Shown piece by piece: positions 44,116-54,467 of a stretch of DNA of 64,000 bases. The notes beneath the pieces were generated by a model. It saw only the letters and a program-made list of their open reading frames with translations. It searched no databases and was not told where the DNA came from. The translations under genes were made by a program, and so were the position numbers. Source of the DNA: Synergistaceae bacterium UBA6101 (GTDB lineage Bacteria > Synergistota > Synergistia > Synergistales > Synergistaceae); contig DIWR01000023.1 of NCBI GenBank assembly GCA_002428495.1, positions 62,001 to 126,000 on the forward strand, given 5' to 3'. The first letter of the stretch is position 1. Each line of letters opens with the position of its first letter.

Positions 44116-47100
44116 ATGTTTTCTGCATTTTTTATCAGGCGTCCCAGATTCGCGATGGTAATAGCCATTGTTTTGGCTTTTGGCGGACTCATATGCGTGT
44201 TCAGGCTGCCTGTTGCCCAATATCCCGACGTGACGCCCCCGCAGATCAGTGTCGGAGCCTCTTACAGGGGAGCTGATGCTTCGACTCTCGCGAACACAGT
44301 GGCGGCACCTTTGGAAGAACAGCTCAACGGTGTCGATGGAATGATATACATGAGCTCGACTTCCGATAACAGCGGATATTATGAACTGACCATCACTTTT
44401 GACATGGGGACAGATCCTGACATGGCTCTTGTAAAGGTACAAAACCGCATCCAACGGGCAACTCCTATGCTCCCAAACGAGGTCACTGCACAGGGTATAA
44501 CAGTAGATTCAAGATTTTCAGACACGCTGGGGTTTGTTGGCATCATTTCCCCGAATGGGACCAAAGATGGTCCGTTTCTTATGGACTATGCCGAAAACAA
44601 CGTCAAAAATGTTTTTAAGCGGGTACCGGGAATGGGGGACTGCAGGGTCTTCGGTTCAAAGTACAGCATACGTATATGGCTCGATCCGGAGCGTATAGCT
44701 TCGCTGGGCTTAAGTATCGATGATGTCGCAAATGCGATAAGGAGCCAGAACAAACAGGCATCAATAGGCTCTATAGGTACAGCTCCTGTCAAGACGGACC
44801 AACCTCTTGTATATTCGCTGACCACGCGGGGTCGGTTAAACTCAGTAAGCGAATTTGAGAACATCATCCTTCGCACAACTGACCAGGGCGGTCTGGTGAA
44901 ACTTAAGGATGTCTCCCGTATCGAACTTGGGTCAGAAACTTACGCATTTGATGCCACTTTCAACGGAAAGCCCGCGGCAATGATGCTTTTGACTCAGTCC
45001 TCTGGCTCAAATGCTCTTGATGTAATGGCAGGCGCAAAGAAAACAATAGAGGAACTGACCCCCAGCCTTCCGAGCGATACAGAGTTTGTTATGGGATATG
45101 ACTCAACGGAATACGTAACTGCTACGATAAAAGAGATCATACTCACACTCTTTATAACATTCTCTCTCGTTGTCTTTGTCTGCTATCTCTTCCTTCAGGA
45201 CCTGAGGGTAACACTCGTGCCTGTGGCAGCTATACCGATATCCCTTATGGCTACGTTCACGGGCCTGGCGTTTATGAACTACAGCATCAACATCCTATCA
45301 CTCTTCGGGTTGGTGCTTGTAATAGGAACGGTCGTTGACGACGCTATCATTGTTGTCGAACGTGTCCTCTTCATAATGGGCAGAGACCACTGTGACACCG
45401 AAACAGCTACGGTGCAGGCCATGAAGGACGTTACAGGACCTATGGTCGCGACCACGCTGGTATTCCTTGCAATATTCGTGCCGGTTGGTTTTATGGGAGG
45501 CATCACAGGCCAGATATACCGCCAGTTCGCAGTTACAATTTCATTCTCAGTAGTCTTTTCGCTTATTGTGGCGCTTACTCTCAGCCCGGCAATGTGCGCT
45601 CATTTGCTTAAAAAAGTGCATCAAAAAGAAAGCGGCCCGTTGAAATGGTTCAACGATTTGCTGCGTGCTTCAACCGGTAAATATGTTGCCGGTTCGATCT
45701 GGCTTGCCAGGAGAAAGGTGGTAACAGTTGCGATACTTGCAGCTATTATCGCAGCAGCCGCATTTTCTGCCAAAAACCTGCCTACTGAATTCCTTCCCAA
45801 CGAAGACCAGGGGGCTGCATTCGCGGCCATCCAGCTGCCTGAGGGCGCAAGCCTTGGCAGGACACAGGCTGTAATGGACAAACTGATCCCACAGATAAAA
45901 GATATTCCCGGAGTTAGATTTGTAATGGGGATAAAAGGCTTTAGCATAATCGGCGGAGCAAGCGAAAACATGGGTTCGATAGTCATCCCCCTTGAGCACT
46001 GGGATAAGAGGAAGTCCAGAGAAAAGGACCTTCAGACTATCGTAGAAAAGATAGTTGCCATAGGTTCATCTGTCCCTGAGGCTCAGATAAATATTTTCAC
46101 GCCTCCGGCTATACAGGGGCTGGGGATAAGTGGCGGAATAGACATGCGCCTGCAGTCGCGCCTTAAGAACGATCCGGAGAAAATGGCGATGGTCCTCAGG
46201 GATTTCATAGGCAAGATCAACCATATACCCGGAGTTCTTTATGCATACAGCACTTATACATCCAACACACCGCATCTTTTCCTTGACATCGACAGGGAGA
46301 AGGCTGAGATGATGAATGTGCCCGTGGGAAATATATTTTCAACTCTGCAGACATACTTTGGTTCAGCCTACATAAACGACATAAACATCGGCACCCAGGT
46401 CAACAAGGTAATGGTCCAGTCTGACTGGAATTTTAGGAACAATATAAGCAAAATTGGAAACATTTACGTAAACAGCATTGCGGGAGAACCCATTCCTCTC
46501 CATAGTCTTGTCTCTATAAAAAACACGGTAGCTCCGCGCTCGATCGCCCGTTATAATCTCTACCCCAGTGCAGCCATAACTATTGTGATGAAACAGGGTT
46601 ATTCAACGGGGCAGGGCATAATAAGCCTGAGGGAGCTGGCCAAAGACCTTCCGGAGGGTTACGGTTATGAATGGTCGGGAATGACTTATCAGGAACAGCA
46701 GGCAAAAGGGCAGATAGTAATGGTCATATTGATAGCGATGCTGTTTGCCTACCTTTTCCTTGTCGCGCAGTATGAAAGCTGGACAGTTCCGATACCGGTC
46801 CTCCTTTCACTTCCAATAGCTGTCCTGGGCGCCCTTGGCGGTGTTTATATCATGGGACTTTCAGTTTCGATCTATGTACAGCTTGGAATATTACTGCTGA
46901 TAGGGCTTGCCGGCAAGAACGCTATACTGATAGTTGAATTTGCGAAGGAACTTCGTGAAGAAAAGGGCCTGTCAATAATAGATGCCGCAGCGGAAGCTGC
47001 ACGTGAACGTTTCCGAGCAGTTCTTATGACGGCATTCACATGCGTTGTCGGAGTCCTTCCCATGCTTCTTGCCAGCGGTGCCGGTGCCGGAAGCAGAAAG

Positions 47101-47241
47101 GCTGTCGGAACAACGATATGCTACGGAATGACGACATCCACATTGCTTGGCATATTTTTGATACCTGCGCTTTACGTCCTTTTCCAGACACTGAGGGAGG
47201 ATCTTAAAGGACGTATAAAGGCTTCGTTTGGTAAGGATTAA
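44116..47241 (+). CDS. acrB: RND multidrug efflux transporter (AcrB/HAE1 family)
   Basis: A 1041-residue inner-membrane proton antiporter with the twelve-helix, two-repeat RND layout. The opening [16 protein letters not shown] and the [12 protein letters not shown] loop mark the HAE1 group. The proton-relay aspartate pair is in [16 protein letters not shown] near residue 405, and the partner Lys is in [16 protein letters not shown] near residue 937. The length is standard. Substrates are likely hydrophobic drugs or bile-like compounds; these cannot be read from sequence. Confidence 0.95.
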   Translation: MFSAFFIRRPRFAMVIAIVLAFGGLICVFRLPVAQYPDVTPPQISVGASYRGADASTLANTVAAPLEEQLNGVDGMIYMSSTSDNSGYYELTITFDMGTDPDMALVKVQNRIQRATPMLPNEVTAQGITVDSRFSDTLGFVGIISPNGTKDGPFLMDYAENNVKNVFKRVPGMGDCRVFGSKYSIRIWLDPERIASLGLSIDDVANAIRSQNKQASIGSIGTAPVKTDQPLVYSLTTRGRLNSVSEFENIILRTTDQGGLVKLKDVSRIELGSETYAFDATFNGKPAAMMLLTQSSGSNALDVMAGAKKTIEELTPSLPSDTEFVMGYDSTEYVTATIKEIILTLFITFSLVVFVCYLFLQDLRVTLVPVAAIPISLMATFTGLAFMNYSINILSLFGLVLVIGTVVDDAIIVVERVLFIMGRDHCDTETATVQAMKDVTGPMVATTLVFLAIFVPVGFMGGITGQIYRQFAVTISFSVVFSLIVALTLSPAMCAHLLKKVHQKESGPLKWFNDLLRASTGKYVAGSIWLARRKVVTVAILAAIIAAAAFSAKNLPTEFLPNEDQGAAFAAIQLPEGASLGRTQAVMDKLIPQIKDIPGVRFVMGIKGFSIIGGASENMGSIVIPLEHWDKRKSREKDLQTIVEKIVAIGSSVPEAQINIFTPPAIQGLGISGGIDMRLQSRLKNDPEKMAMVLRDFIGKINHIPGVLYAYSTYTSNTPHLFLDIDREKAEMMNVPVGNIFSTLQTYFGSAYINDINIGTQVNKVMVQSDWNFRNNISKIGNIYVNSIAGEPIPLHSLVSIKNTVAPRSIARYNLYPSAAITIVMKQGYSTGQGIISLRELAKDLPEGYGYEWSGMTYQEQQAKGQIVMVILIAMLFAYLFLVAQYESWTVPIPVLLSLPIAVLGALGGVYIMGLSVSIYVQLGILLLIGLAGKNAILIVEFAKELREEKGLSIIDAAAEAARERFRAVLMTAFTCVVGVLPMLLASGAGAGSRKAVGTTICYGMTTSTLLGIFLIPALYVLFQTLREDLKGRIKASFGKD

Positions 47242-47250
47242 GGGAGTGGA

Positions 47251-48726
47251 ATGATGAAAAGGATCAGAATAGCGATAATTTCCATATCCATCCTTCTTAT
47301 GGCAGGTTCTGTTTTTGCTGAAAATGTTCCTCAGCAAAACGCCGATGTCGAACTTAGTGAAGGAAAATGGGTAGAGATGGCCCAAAGATATCCTGTCCCA
47401 GCGATGTCAGATGGTGTATTAAGCGAGCCCGATCCCGAAATGCTGGCAAAATGGTGGGAGTCCTTGAACGACGAGATACTTACACAGCTTATTGAATGGT
47501 CTCTTGAAAGCAACAGGGACCTGGCTTCTGCCCGTTCAAAGGTGACAGAGGCGAGGGCCGCGCTTGGTATAAACAAGGCAGCGCTTTTGCCATGGCTCGA
47601 CAACACCGACTACTGGTACAACTCCAGGACTCCTGTTCAGACAGGGGGTGCGGGCAAAGGGGTCGATATCTACAGATTAGGCATAGATGCGTCATGGGAG
47701 ATAGACATTTTTGGCGGAAAAAGAGAGACGGTCAAGGCGGGAGCTGCTTCCCTGGAGGCACAGTATGCATCACTGCATGCCGCCTGGGTCTCCCTTTCTG
47801 CTGAGGTCGCACTGAACTATCTGACGCTACGGACTCTCCAGGAGAGGCTTCTTATCGCAGAGAGCAATCTGGCCCTTCAGGTAGATACGCTGGAAATGCT
47901 TCAGTCAAGGGTAGATGCAGGACTGAGCGACCACCTTGCCCTAAATCAGTCCAAATACACACTGGAACAGACAAAAGCTCAGATACCTCCGATCAAAAAG
48001 AGCATTGAGGAGGTCAAAAATAATCTTGCGGTGCTTACGGGAAGGGTTCCCGGAAGCCTTGACCAGATGCTGAGTGAAAGGAAACCGCTTCCTATGCTCG
48101 ATCAAAAAATGATGTCAGGCATTCCGGCAAACAGTATCCGTCAGAGACCGGACATATTTGCTGCTGAGCGTCAGCTCGTCGCGCAGATAGCCCGAAAAAA
48201 ATCGGCAAAGGCCGATCTCTGGCCCAAGTTCTACCTGCTTGGCTCCATAGGCACAGAATCCCTTGATACAGGAAGCCTTTTTGAGGGGCCCAACAAAGCA
48301 TATTCATTCGGGCCAAAGATCGTCTGGCCAATTTTCCACGCAGGTGCTATCAGAAATAATATCAAAGTCCAGACAGCAAGGCAGGAACAGTACCTTGCCG
48401 TATACGAACAGACAGTGCTCAAAGCCGTGGCTGAGGTCAGGAATGCCCTGACTGCGGGCATAGAGGAAAGAAAAAGGAACGATGCGCTCAGGAGGGGAAG
48501 AGACGCAGCAATGGCTGCGCTCGATGTGGCTAATGACAAGTACAGAAACGGACTTACCGATTTCAACAATGTCATAAACGCACAGAGAGCACTCCTTTCC
48601 CTGTCAGAAGCGACTGCGATAAGCGACGGGCAGATCACATCTGATTCAGTGATGCTCTTTAAAGCTCTTGGCGGCGGATGGGCTCCTATCAGCGAAGAAT
48701 ATGAAACTTCTGCATTGAACAAGTAG
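47251..48726 (+). CDS. Outer-membrane efflux channel (TolC/NodT-OprM family)
   Basis: A 491-residue outer-membrane factor with two OEP repeats. The signal peptide (IISISILLMAGSVFA) ends without the lipobox cysteine that most NodT/OprM proteins carry. Family features are LARWW-like AKWWESLNDEILTQLIEWSL, SWEIDIFGGKRE, and RQRPDIFAAERQLVAQIA. It completes the tripartite pump with AcrA and AcrB and is further evidence of a diderm envelope. It starts 9 bases after acrB with AAGGGAG. Confidence 0.92.
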   Translation: MMKRIRIAIISISILLMAGSVFAENVPQQNADVELSEGKWVEMAQRYPVPAMSDGVLSEPDPEMLAKWWESLNDEILTQLIEWSLESNRDLASARSKVTEARAALGINKAALLPWLDNTDYWYNSRTPVQTGGAGKGVDIYRLGIDASWEIDIFGGKRETVKAGAASLEAQYASLHAAWVSLSAEVALNYLTLRTLQERLLIAESNLALQVDTLEMLQSRVDAGLSDHLALNQSKYTLEQTKAQIPPIKKSIEEVKNNLAVLTGRVPGSLDQMLSERKPLPMLDQKMMSGIPANSIRQRPDIFAAERQLVAQIARKKSAKADLWPKFYLLGSIGTESLDTGSLFEGPNKAYSFGPKIVWPIFHAGAIRNNIKVQTARQEQYLAVYEQTVLKAVAEVRNALTAGIEERKRNDALRRGRDAAMAALDVANDKYRNGLTDFNNVINAQRALLSLSEATAISDGQITSDSVMLFKALGGGWAPISEEYETSALNK

Positions 48727-48755
48727 GATAATTTTATTCAGTATAATGATTTTGA

Positions 48756-48784
48756 GAGCCTTGTCGCATACCAAGACAGGGCTC
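48756..48784 (+). terminator. Probable terminator after the efflux operon
   Basis: GAGCCTTGTC at 48756-48765 pairs with GACAGGGCTC at 48775-48784, with one wobble pair. The following GCATTGTTATAAT is only partly T-rich. Confidence 0.5.
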
Positions 48785-48845
48785 GCATTGTTATAATAAT
48801 GAAACAGTTTTATTACAAAAAGCTTTTCCAGGGGGAAATAACCGC

Positions 48846-49802
48846 ATGAAAGCGACCAGATCTGCTTTGATAACAGGGGGAGCCGGATTTATTGGCTCGC
48901 ACATGGCTGACGAACTCATCTCTGACGGATGGAAGGTCACTGTGCTCGATAACCTGATCACCGGAAAGAGAGAGAATCTGGAACACCTGTCTAATGACCC
49001 TTCGCTCAGATTCGTTGAGGGAGATGTCTCAGATAAAGTTCTTCTGAAGAAACTGCTGGAGGGCATAGATGCGGTCTTCCACTTTGCAGCCATGGTCTCC
49101 GTACCGCTGTCGATAGAAAAGCCCGAAGAGTGTCATCTCAATAATGTAACAGCTTTCAGTGATTTGATCATAGCTTTGAAAGACATGAAGATCCCTCTCA
49201 TATATGCGAGTTCCGCGGCAGTTTACGGCAACAGGAGCGAGGGACTGAGGCACGAGGGAGAGATCCCCCTGCCAATGTCGCCCTATGGGGCAAGCAAGGC
49301 CATAAACGAAATACAGGCGTGTTCTGCAGCAAGAGTCTGGGGACTGGATTGTGTCGGGTTCAGGTTCTTTAACGTCTATGGCCCGAGGCAGGTTCCATTT
49401 GGTTCATATGCGTCTGTAATACCTAGGTTTTGTCATGCGCTTTCTTCCGGAGTAAGCCCTGTGATTTTCGGAGACGGCACCCAGACAAGGGATTTCGTAT
49501 ACGTCAGGGATCTGACGTCGGTGCTCCTGAAGATGTGCAAGAGGGCACACCAAAACAGGGGACGAGTCTTTAATCTTGCTACCGGAAAGAGCATGACGGT
49601 AAACGAACTATTGAAACTTATCTCTGAGATAATGGGTTCAGATGTCAAAGAAGTGAGACTTCCTGAGAGACCGGGAGATATAAAGATAAGCAGCGCTGAT
49701 ATCTCTCTCCTTACCGAAGCCCTGGGAAAAACAGAATTTACCGAAATCAGATGCGCACTCTCTGATACTGCGGACTGGTACAGGGATCACTATAAAAAAT
49801 AA
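48846..49802 (+). CDS. NAD-dependent sugar epimerase/dehydratase
   Basis: A 318-residue extended short-chain dehydrogenase. The NAD motif is ITGGAGFIGSHMADEL at the N-terminus, and the catalytic YxxxK is in SPYGASKAI with Ser in YASSAAVYG. It resembles UDP-glucose/GlcNAc 4-epimerases (GalE/WbpP type) used for surface polysaccharides. No glycosyltransferase genes are adjacent, so the sugar cannot be named. It is convergent with the YdcF gene, 4 bases apart. Confidence 0.85.
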   Translation: MKATRSALITGGAGFIGSHMADELISDGWKVTVLDNLITGKRENLEHLSNDPSLRFVEGDVSDKVLLKKLLEGIDAVFHFAAMVSVPLSIEKPEECHLNNVTAFSDLIIALKDMKIPLIYASSAAVYGNRSEGLRHEGEIPLPMSPYGASKAINEIQACSAARVWGLDCVGFRFFNVYGPRQVPFGSYASVIPRFCHALSSGVSPVIFGDGTQTRDFVYVRDLTSVLLKMCKRAHQNRGRVFNLATGKSMTVNELLKLISEIMGSDVKEVRLPERPGDIKISSADISLLTEALGKTEFTEIRCALSDTADWYRDHYKK

Positions 49803-49806
49803 AGGA

Positions 49807-50568
49807 TCATCCAAGTATCCTGAAGGCCAATATACCGATCCATTCCTTGATGCCCAGACAGGAGAGGTGGAAATTGTGAGCATCCGGGAAAAGGTCCGGG
49901 ATGCCCCTGAATCCTGGTTTTGTTTCCATCCCTGCAGAGAGAGAGAAGAGGCTCTTTCCCCTGAATACTGAATGGGCCCTTAACATAGAACGGGGCATGT
50001 GGAAGGCGTTGGTCACTATAACGACATGATGAAAGTCTGGACCGGAAAGCATCCTTTCGGCATAGATCATGTTTTCTTCCGTCGTTCTTGAAGAAGTTTC
50101 AAGCATTGTTTTGCCCTTCCACCCCATCCTTTTTGCGCAATCATCCATTATTTCTGCCTCGGTCCTCTGATCGTAGCCATATACGTTTCCGCCTGAAAAG
50201 ATGAGTACATCTTTGCTTCTGTCAGCCGCCGTGACAGCAGAATAGATCCTTTCAAGGGAGTAGACACCGGGTGTAACTGCATCCCCATCTCTGTCGTAGT
50301 TCGAACCGCCCGCAAGGACAAGGAAAGCCACAGGCCTTTCAGTCTCAGGTACAGAATTCAAATGTTTCCTTTCCAGTCCGCCTGTAATAAAAAAGGATCC
50401 GGCGGAGGTGCTCATAAACCAGATGAACAGGCTGAGTGCCAGCATAGCAAGAGAAAGTATTTTTTTGTTTTTTGACCTGAAAAGGACAAAAGAGAAGATG
50501 AATGTGATAACGCACAGCAGCCCCGGGGGCACTAAGAGCGATCCTATAAGTTTGTATGCATAAAACAT
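49807..50568 (-). CDS. YdcF/ElyC family membrane protein (DUF218)
   Basis: About 253 residues. Two membrane helices at the N-terminus (residues ~8-30 and ~36-60) are followed by a DUF218 domain with FLVLAGGSNYDRDGD, LIFSGGNVYGYDQRTEAE, and SRTTEENMIYAERML, then VIVTNAFHMPRS. ElyC-type members affect peptidoglycan or carrier-lipid metabolism in E. coli; the biochemical reaction is not settled. I place the start at ATG 50568, preceded by GAGGTGAGG; the frame is open 18 bases further. Confidence 0.82.
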   Translation of the reverse strand: MFYAYKLIGSLLVPPGLLCVITFIFSFVLFRSKNKKILSLAMLALSLFIWFMSTSAGSFFITGGLERKHLNSVPETERPVAFLVLAGGSNYDRDGDAVTPGVYSLERIYSAVTAADRSKDVLIFSGGNVYGYDQRTEAEIMDDCAKRMGWKGKTMLETSSRTTEENMIYAERMLSGPDFHHVVIVTNAFHMPRSMLRAHSVFRGKSLFSLSAGMETKPGFRGIPDLFPDAHNFHLSCLGIKEWIGILAFRILG

Positions 50569-50754
50569 ATCCTCACCTCTTCGCAAAACAGGTCATATCA
50601 ATATTCATTATCAGTGCCGGTATGTTGACCTGCTCAGTTTTAACATATTTCTACATTTTAGGCAGCTGTTTAGGTGATGCGGCGCTGGACATGTAGTTGA
50701 TTTTAGTTAACAATAAACAGATACGATTGTACACTGAGCGAGGAGCTGGTGACC

Positions 50755-53625
50755 ATGGATCTGAAAAAAATATTTGAAAGCTTATATGGGAATACTCGTA
50801 AAGAGTGGACTGATGGCTCAGGAGACAACGAAAGCGGATGGGATGACGAAAGACCAAAGATCCCAAATATAAGGATGCCCAAGATATCAAAGATATGGTT
50901 CATACTGGGCGGTATTTTTATACTGTTTACAGTCATACTGCCGGGGCTTGCTGTTTTTCTTACAGACCTTTACTGGTTTGAATCCTACGGTTTTGAATCT
51001 GTTTTCTGGAGAAGGTTCACAGCAAGGTGGGAGCTCTTTTTCATTGCTATTGTCCCAGCCTTTTTGATCTACTGGTCCAACTGGAATTCGGCATGGAAAA
51101 ACGGACTAAGGCTAATGAACGACGCATCTGGGCAAGACGTGAAATTCACTGCATCAAAATGGGTAATAATAGTTGTTGCCGGTCTTCTGGCAGTAGTCAA
51201 CGCACTAAACGCAATGGGTTCATGGGGAACATTCCTCGAATTCATGAATCAGACCCCCTTCGGGGAATCTGACCCATTATTTGGCCTTGATCTGGGTTTT
51301 TATGTCTTCACACTTCCGTTCATAAAGTATATCCAGACCTGGCTCCAGGGTTTATTGGTCGTAACCCTTTTGGGTACTTTTGTTTCATACTTCATGACGC
51401 GCTCGCTTTCCCTCGAAGGGACAAAAATTATTTCATCTCCGAGGGCGAGGCTTCACTTGTCTCTTCTGGGCTCGCTTTTCCTCCTTGTTTGGGGAGCAGG
51501 GTACTGGCTTGCCAGGTATGAACTTCTTTTTTCCCCGACAGGGGTGGTCTTCGGTGCCGGCTATACTGATGTGAACATACTGCTGCCTGCTTTCAATATC
51601 CTCACTGTTGCCGCCGTAATTGCTGCAGCACTGCTTCTTTTGAATTTCTACAAGCCGATGTGGAAAATGTCGGCTGTTCTGATCGGGGCCCTTCTTTTGC
51701 TCGGCTGGGTATCAAGCTCTTTTGTTCCGGGACTTGTACAGCAGTACAGGGTAAAACCCAACGAGTACGAAATGGAAAAACCCTTTCTGGACTACCATCT
51801 GGATTATACGCGCAGGGCCTTTGGGCTTAATAATGTGAGGACCATAGCAATTACACCTGAGAATGAAGTCACACCGGAAGAACTGCTGGCCGATCAGGAG
51901 ACAGTGAAAAATATTCGCCTATGGGATTATTCTCCGCTCCTGAGGACTTATAAACAGCTTCAGGCAATAAGGACATATTATGATTTTGAAGATGTTTACA
52001 TAGACAGATACAAACTGAACGGAGGCAACAGGCAGGTAATGCTCTCCGTAAGGGAATTGGATCTCTCCAAGCTTCAGAACCAGACATGGGTGAACATGCA
52101 TCTTGAGTTTACGCATGGATACGGAGTAGTAATGAATCCTGTAAACGAAGTATCTCCCGGAGGGCTGCCTTTCTTCTTTATGAAGGACCTTCCTCCTCGG
52201 TCAACTGTCGATATCAGACTTGACAGGCCTCAGATATATTATGGATCAATGAAGGATTTTTATGTCCTGGTCAACACAGATGTCAAGGAATTTGACTACC
52301 CGATGGGGGACTCTAACGTCAGAAGCACTTATGAAGGCGAGGGCGGGGTAGAGATAGGGTCTTTCTGGAAAAGACTGCTCTTTACACTCAGGTTCAGGGA
52401 TACTGAGATACTCTTTACAGGCGCGCTGAGGCCTGAGAGCAGAGTACTTTACAACAGGAATGTCCGTGAAGCACTGAAAGAGATAGCGCCTTTCCTGATC
52501 TTTGACCAGGATACATATCCTGTAATATTTGGCGGCCGAATAATTTGGGTCCAGGATGCCTTTACGTGGACTAACAGGTATCCATACTCAAAGCCGGTCA
52601 TGACTCCGGATCCGACTCTGAGCCACTTCAATGGAGTCAATTACATAAGGAACAGCGTTAAGGCAACGGTCGATGCCTATGACGGCAAAATGTCCTTCTA
52701 TGTAGTTGATGAAAAGGATCCTTTAGTCCAGACATGGCGAAAAATATTCCCTGCGATATTTAAACCGGCGGGTGAGATGTCTGATGAGCTTTGGAAGCAT
52801 ATGAGGTACCCGGAGGATTTTTTTGAGGTCCAGACTGACGTCTACAGAACATACCACATGACTGACACCAATACGTACTACAACAGGGAGGACGTATGGG
52901 AAGTCACGCCTGTGGGACGTAAGAGAAGGATCTCCCCTAACTATGTAACGATGAAGCTCTGGGGGGAAAAAGACCCTGAATTTGCGATCATTGTTCCCTA
53001 CATGCCGCTCGGAAGGGACAATCTTATTGGCTGGATGGCAGGTCGGTGTGATCCCGGAAATTACGGGGAACTTCTTGTCTACCAGTTCCCAAAACAAAAA
53101 CTGATTTATGGTCCTGCTCAGATAGAGGCTCTTATAAATCAGAATCCGGAGATATCCTCGCAGCTCTCGCTCTGGAGTCAAAGGGGATCGGATGTAATAA
53201 TAGGCGACCTGCTGGTAGTACCTATAGGCAAATCCCTGCTTTATGTGCAGCCTCTGTATTTGAAAGCGGAAAACGGTGAACTCCCGGAATTGAAGAGAGT
53301 GATCGTTTCTACAGGAGGCAGGGTAGATTGGGATGAGACATTTGCCGGAGCTCTTGAAAAACTTATAGGCAAAAAAGCTTCAGAAAAAGGATCTGCTGTC
53401 AGGCCTGGATCAGTCGCAGAAATGGTCGGAGGAAGCGGAGCAGGTGAATTATCCGGAGATAAGTTGCCCGGAGAAAGAGATGTCCCTGCTCTTGCAAAAC
53501 AGGCTCAGGAATTATACGATTCAGCTCAGGAAGCCCAGCGTCAGGGAAACTGGGCGCTTTACGGCGATAAAATAAAAGAACTTGGAAATGTCATATCGGA
53601 GCTGGAAGAGAGGTCAAAAGAATAA
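50755..53625 (+). CDS. UPF0182 family membrane protein
   Basis: About 956 residues of UPF0182, found in anaerobes, actinobacteria and cyanobacteria; function unknown. Seven or so membrane helices lie in residues ~55-330, then a large extracytoplasmic domain. Characteristic stretches are FLTDLYWFESYGFESVFWRR, the WLARYELLFSPTGVVFGAGY-type loop and VNYIRNSVKATVDAYDG. The C-terminal ~90 residues hold a charged, helical, polar tail (AQEAQRQGNWALYGDKIKEL). GAGGAG precedes ATG 50755. It overlaps the next small membrane protein gene by one base. Confidence 0.85.
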   Translation: MDLKKIFESLYGNTRKEWTDGSGDNESGWDDERPKIPNIRMPKISKIWFILGGIFILFTVILPGLAVFLTDLYWFESYGFESVFWRRFTARWELFFIAIVPAFLIYWSNWNSAWKNGLRLMNDASGQDVKFTASKWVIIVVAGLLAVVNALNAMGSWGTFLEFMNQTPFGESDPLFGLDLGFYVFTLPFIKYIQTWLQGLLVVTLLGTFVSYFMTRSLSLEGTKIISSPRARLHLSLLGSLFLLVWGAGYWLARYELLFSPTGVVFGAGYTDVNILLPAFNILTVAAVIAAALLLLNFYKPMWKMSAVLIGALLLLGWVSSSFVPGLVQQYRVKPNEYEMEKPFLDYHLDYTRRAFGLNNVRTIAITPENEVTPEELLADQETVKNIRLWDYSPLLRTYKQLQAIRTYYDFEDVYIDRYKLNGGNRQVMLSVRELDLSKLQNQTWVNMHLEFTHGYGVVMNPVNEVSPGGLPFFFMKDLPPRSTVDIRLDRPQIYYGSMKDFYVLVNTDVKEFDYPMGDSNVRSTYEGEGGVEIGSFWKRLLFTLRFRDTEILFTGALRPESRVLYNRNVREALKEIAPFLIFDQDTYPVIFGGRIIWVQDAFTWTNRYPYSKPVMTPDPTLSHFNGVNYIRNSVKATVDAYDGKMSFYVVDEKDPLVQTWRKIFPAIFKPAGEMSDELWKHMRYPEDFFEVQTDVYRTYHMTDTNTYYNREDVWEVTPVGRKRRISPNYVTMKLWGEKDPEFAIIVPYMPLGRDNLIGWMAGRCDPGNYGELLVYQFPKQKLIYGPAQIEALINQNPEISSQLSLWSQRGSDVIIGDLLVVPIGKSLLYVQPLYLKAENGELPELKRVIVSTGGRVDWDETFAGALEKLIGKKASEKGSAVRPGSVAEMVGGSGAGELSGDKLPGERDVPALAKQAQELYDSAQEAQRQGNWALYGDKIKELGNVISELEERSKE

Positions 53626-54104
53626 TGTTCACAATACTTTTCGGAGCATTGGCAGTTATTGTGCTTGTAATTATGTGCTTTGGAATTTATATCTTTGCAG
53701 CTTATGTATTTTCGAGGCTGGGAGAGAAATTCAGGATAGGATCCTTCCTACGGTTTCTTATCCCTTTTTACAACATCGCACTTCTTTGCGACTGTGCGCA
53801 GGTTTCCCGCTGGTTCACTGTTGCGATAGTTGCGCCGGGGATCGTAACTGCTGCAATGAACATAGTCAGTTTTTATGTCTTTGCTGAAGTCTTCAGCTCG
53901 GGCGCTGCACTGGTAGCTCTTGCCGCAAATGTCTACCTCTGGGGAAAGATAGCAGAAAGACTTGGTAAAAATTTCTGGCTTTGGGGGATCATCACACCTA
54001 TCCTTCTCGGACTGCCAGTCCTGATAATGGCTTTTGACGGTTCCATGCCCGTAAGGAACGGTGTATCATCAAGAAATGGGGAGACAAAATACATAGATGT
54101 CTAA
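53625..54104 (+). CDS. Small polytopic membrane protein (DUF5684-like)
   Basis: A 159-residue protein with four hydrophobic segments. The RIGSFLRFLIPFYNIALLCD stretch and later WGKIAERLGKNFWLWG look like the DUF5684 group of small membrane proteins with unknown function; I am not sure of this assignment. Its ATG shares a base with the UPF0182 stop, so the two are co-translated and may work together. Confidence 0.65.
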   Translation: MFTILFGALAVIVLVIMCFGIYIFAAYVFSRLGEKFRIGSFLRFLIPFYNIALLCDCAQVSRWFTVAIVAPGIVTAAMNIVSFYVFAEVFSSGAALVALAANVYLWGKIAERLGKNFWLWGIITPILLGLPVLIMAFDGSMPVRNGVSSRNGETKYIDV

Positions 54105-54453
54105 CGGCACGAAAACCTGTTACGTTTTTTCGTTCAAAGGCGTTGGGCTGTTTAAAGTTGGGAGGAGACATGTAAAAGCATTTCTTGCATACTTATCTTT
54201 AACACTATTATTTTCTCTCTATATCGGAAGTGATCGTCTCTTTGCAGCGGACAATGAAGATGTATTATCCGGCGATAACGCTCCATCTTTTGAGGCATCA
54301 AAAAGTTAATTGCCTCGTGGAGGCGAAGAGGGGAATTCTGGAAGTTTGTTGAAGAGGGAAAGGTCCCATCTGAAAAACTTGAGAGGTTATACAAGGCTGA
54401 GGATGCCGGTAAGATCCTTATTGGGTATTTCTTGATCAAAACTTATTTTTTGA
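54097..54453 (+). pseudogene. Frameshifted small exported protein gene
   Basis: The frame from ATG 54097 encodes 70 residues with an export-like segment (AFLAYLSLTLLFSLYIG and FAADNED) and stops at 54307. At the A run 54300-54304 a -1 shift joins it to another protein-like frame that continues KLIASWRRRGEFWKFVEEGK, then EKLERLYKAEDAGKI. That frame would end at a TGA at 54451 if the T run at 54446-54451 were one base shorter; as it is, it runs into the next gene. Two homopolymer indels suggest decay, a sequencing fault, or less likely programmed frameshifting. A second possible start, AAAGCA near 54176 behind GGAGGAG, lacks a usable start codon. Confidence 0.4.
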
Positions 54454-54467
54454 GGAGTGTTGTAAAG

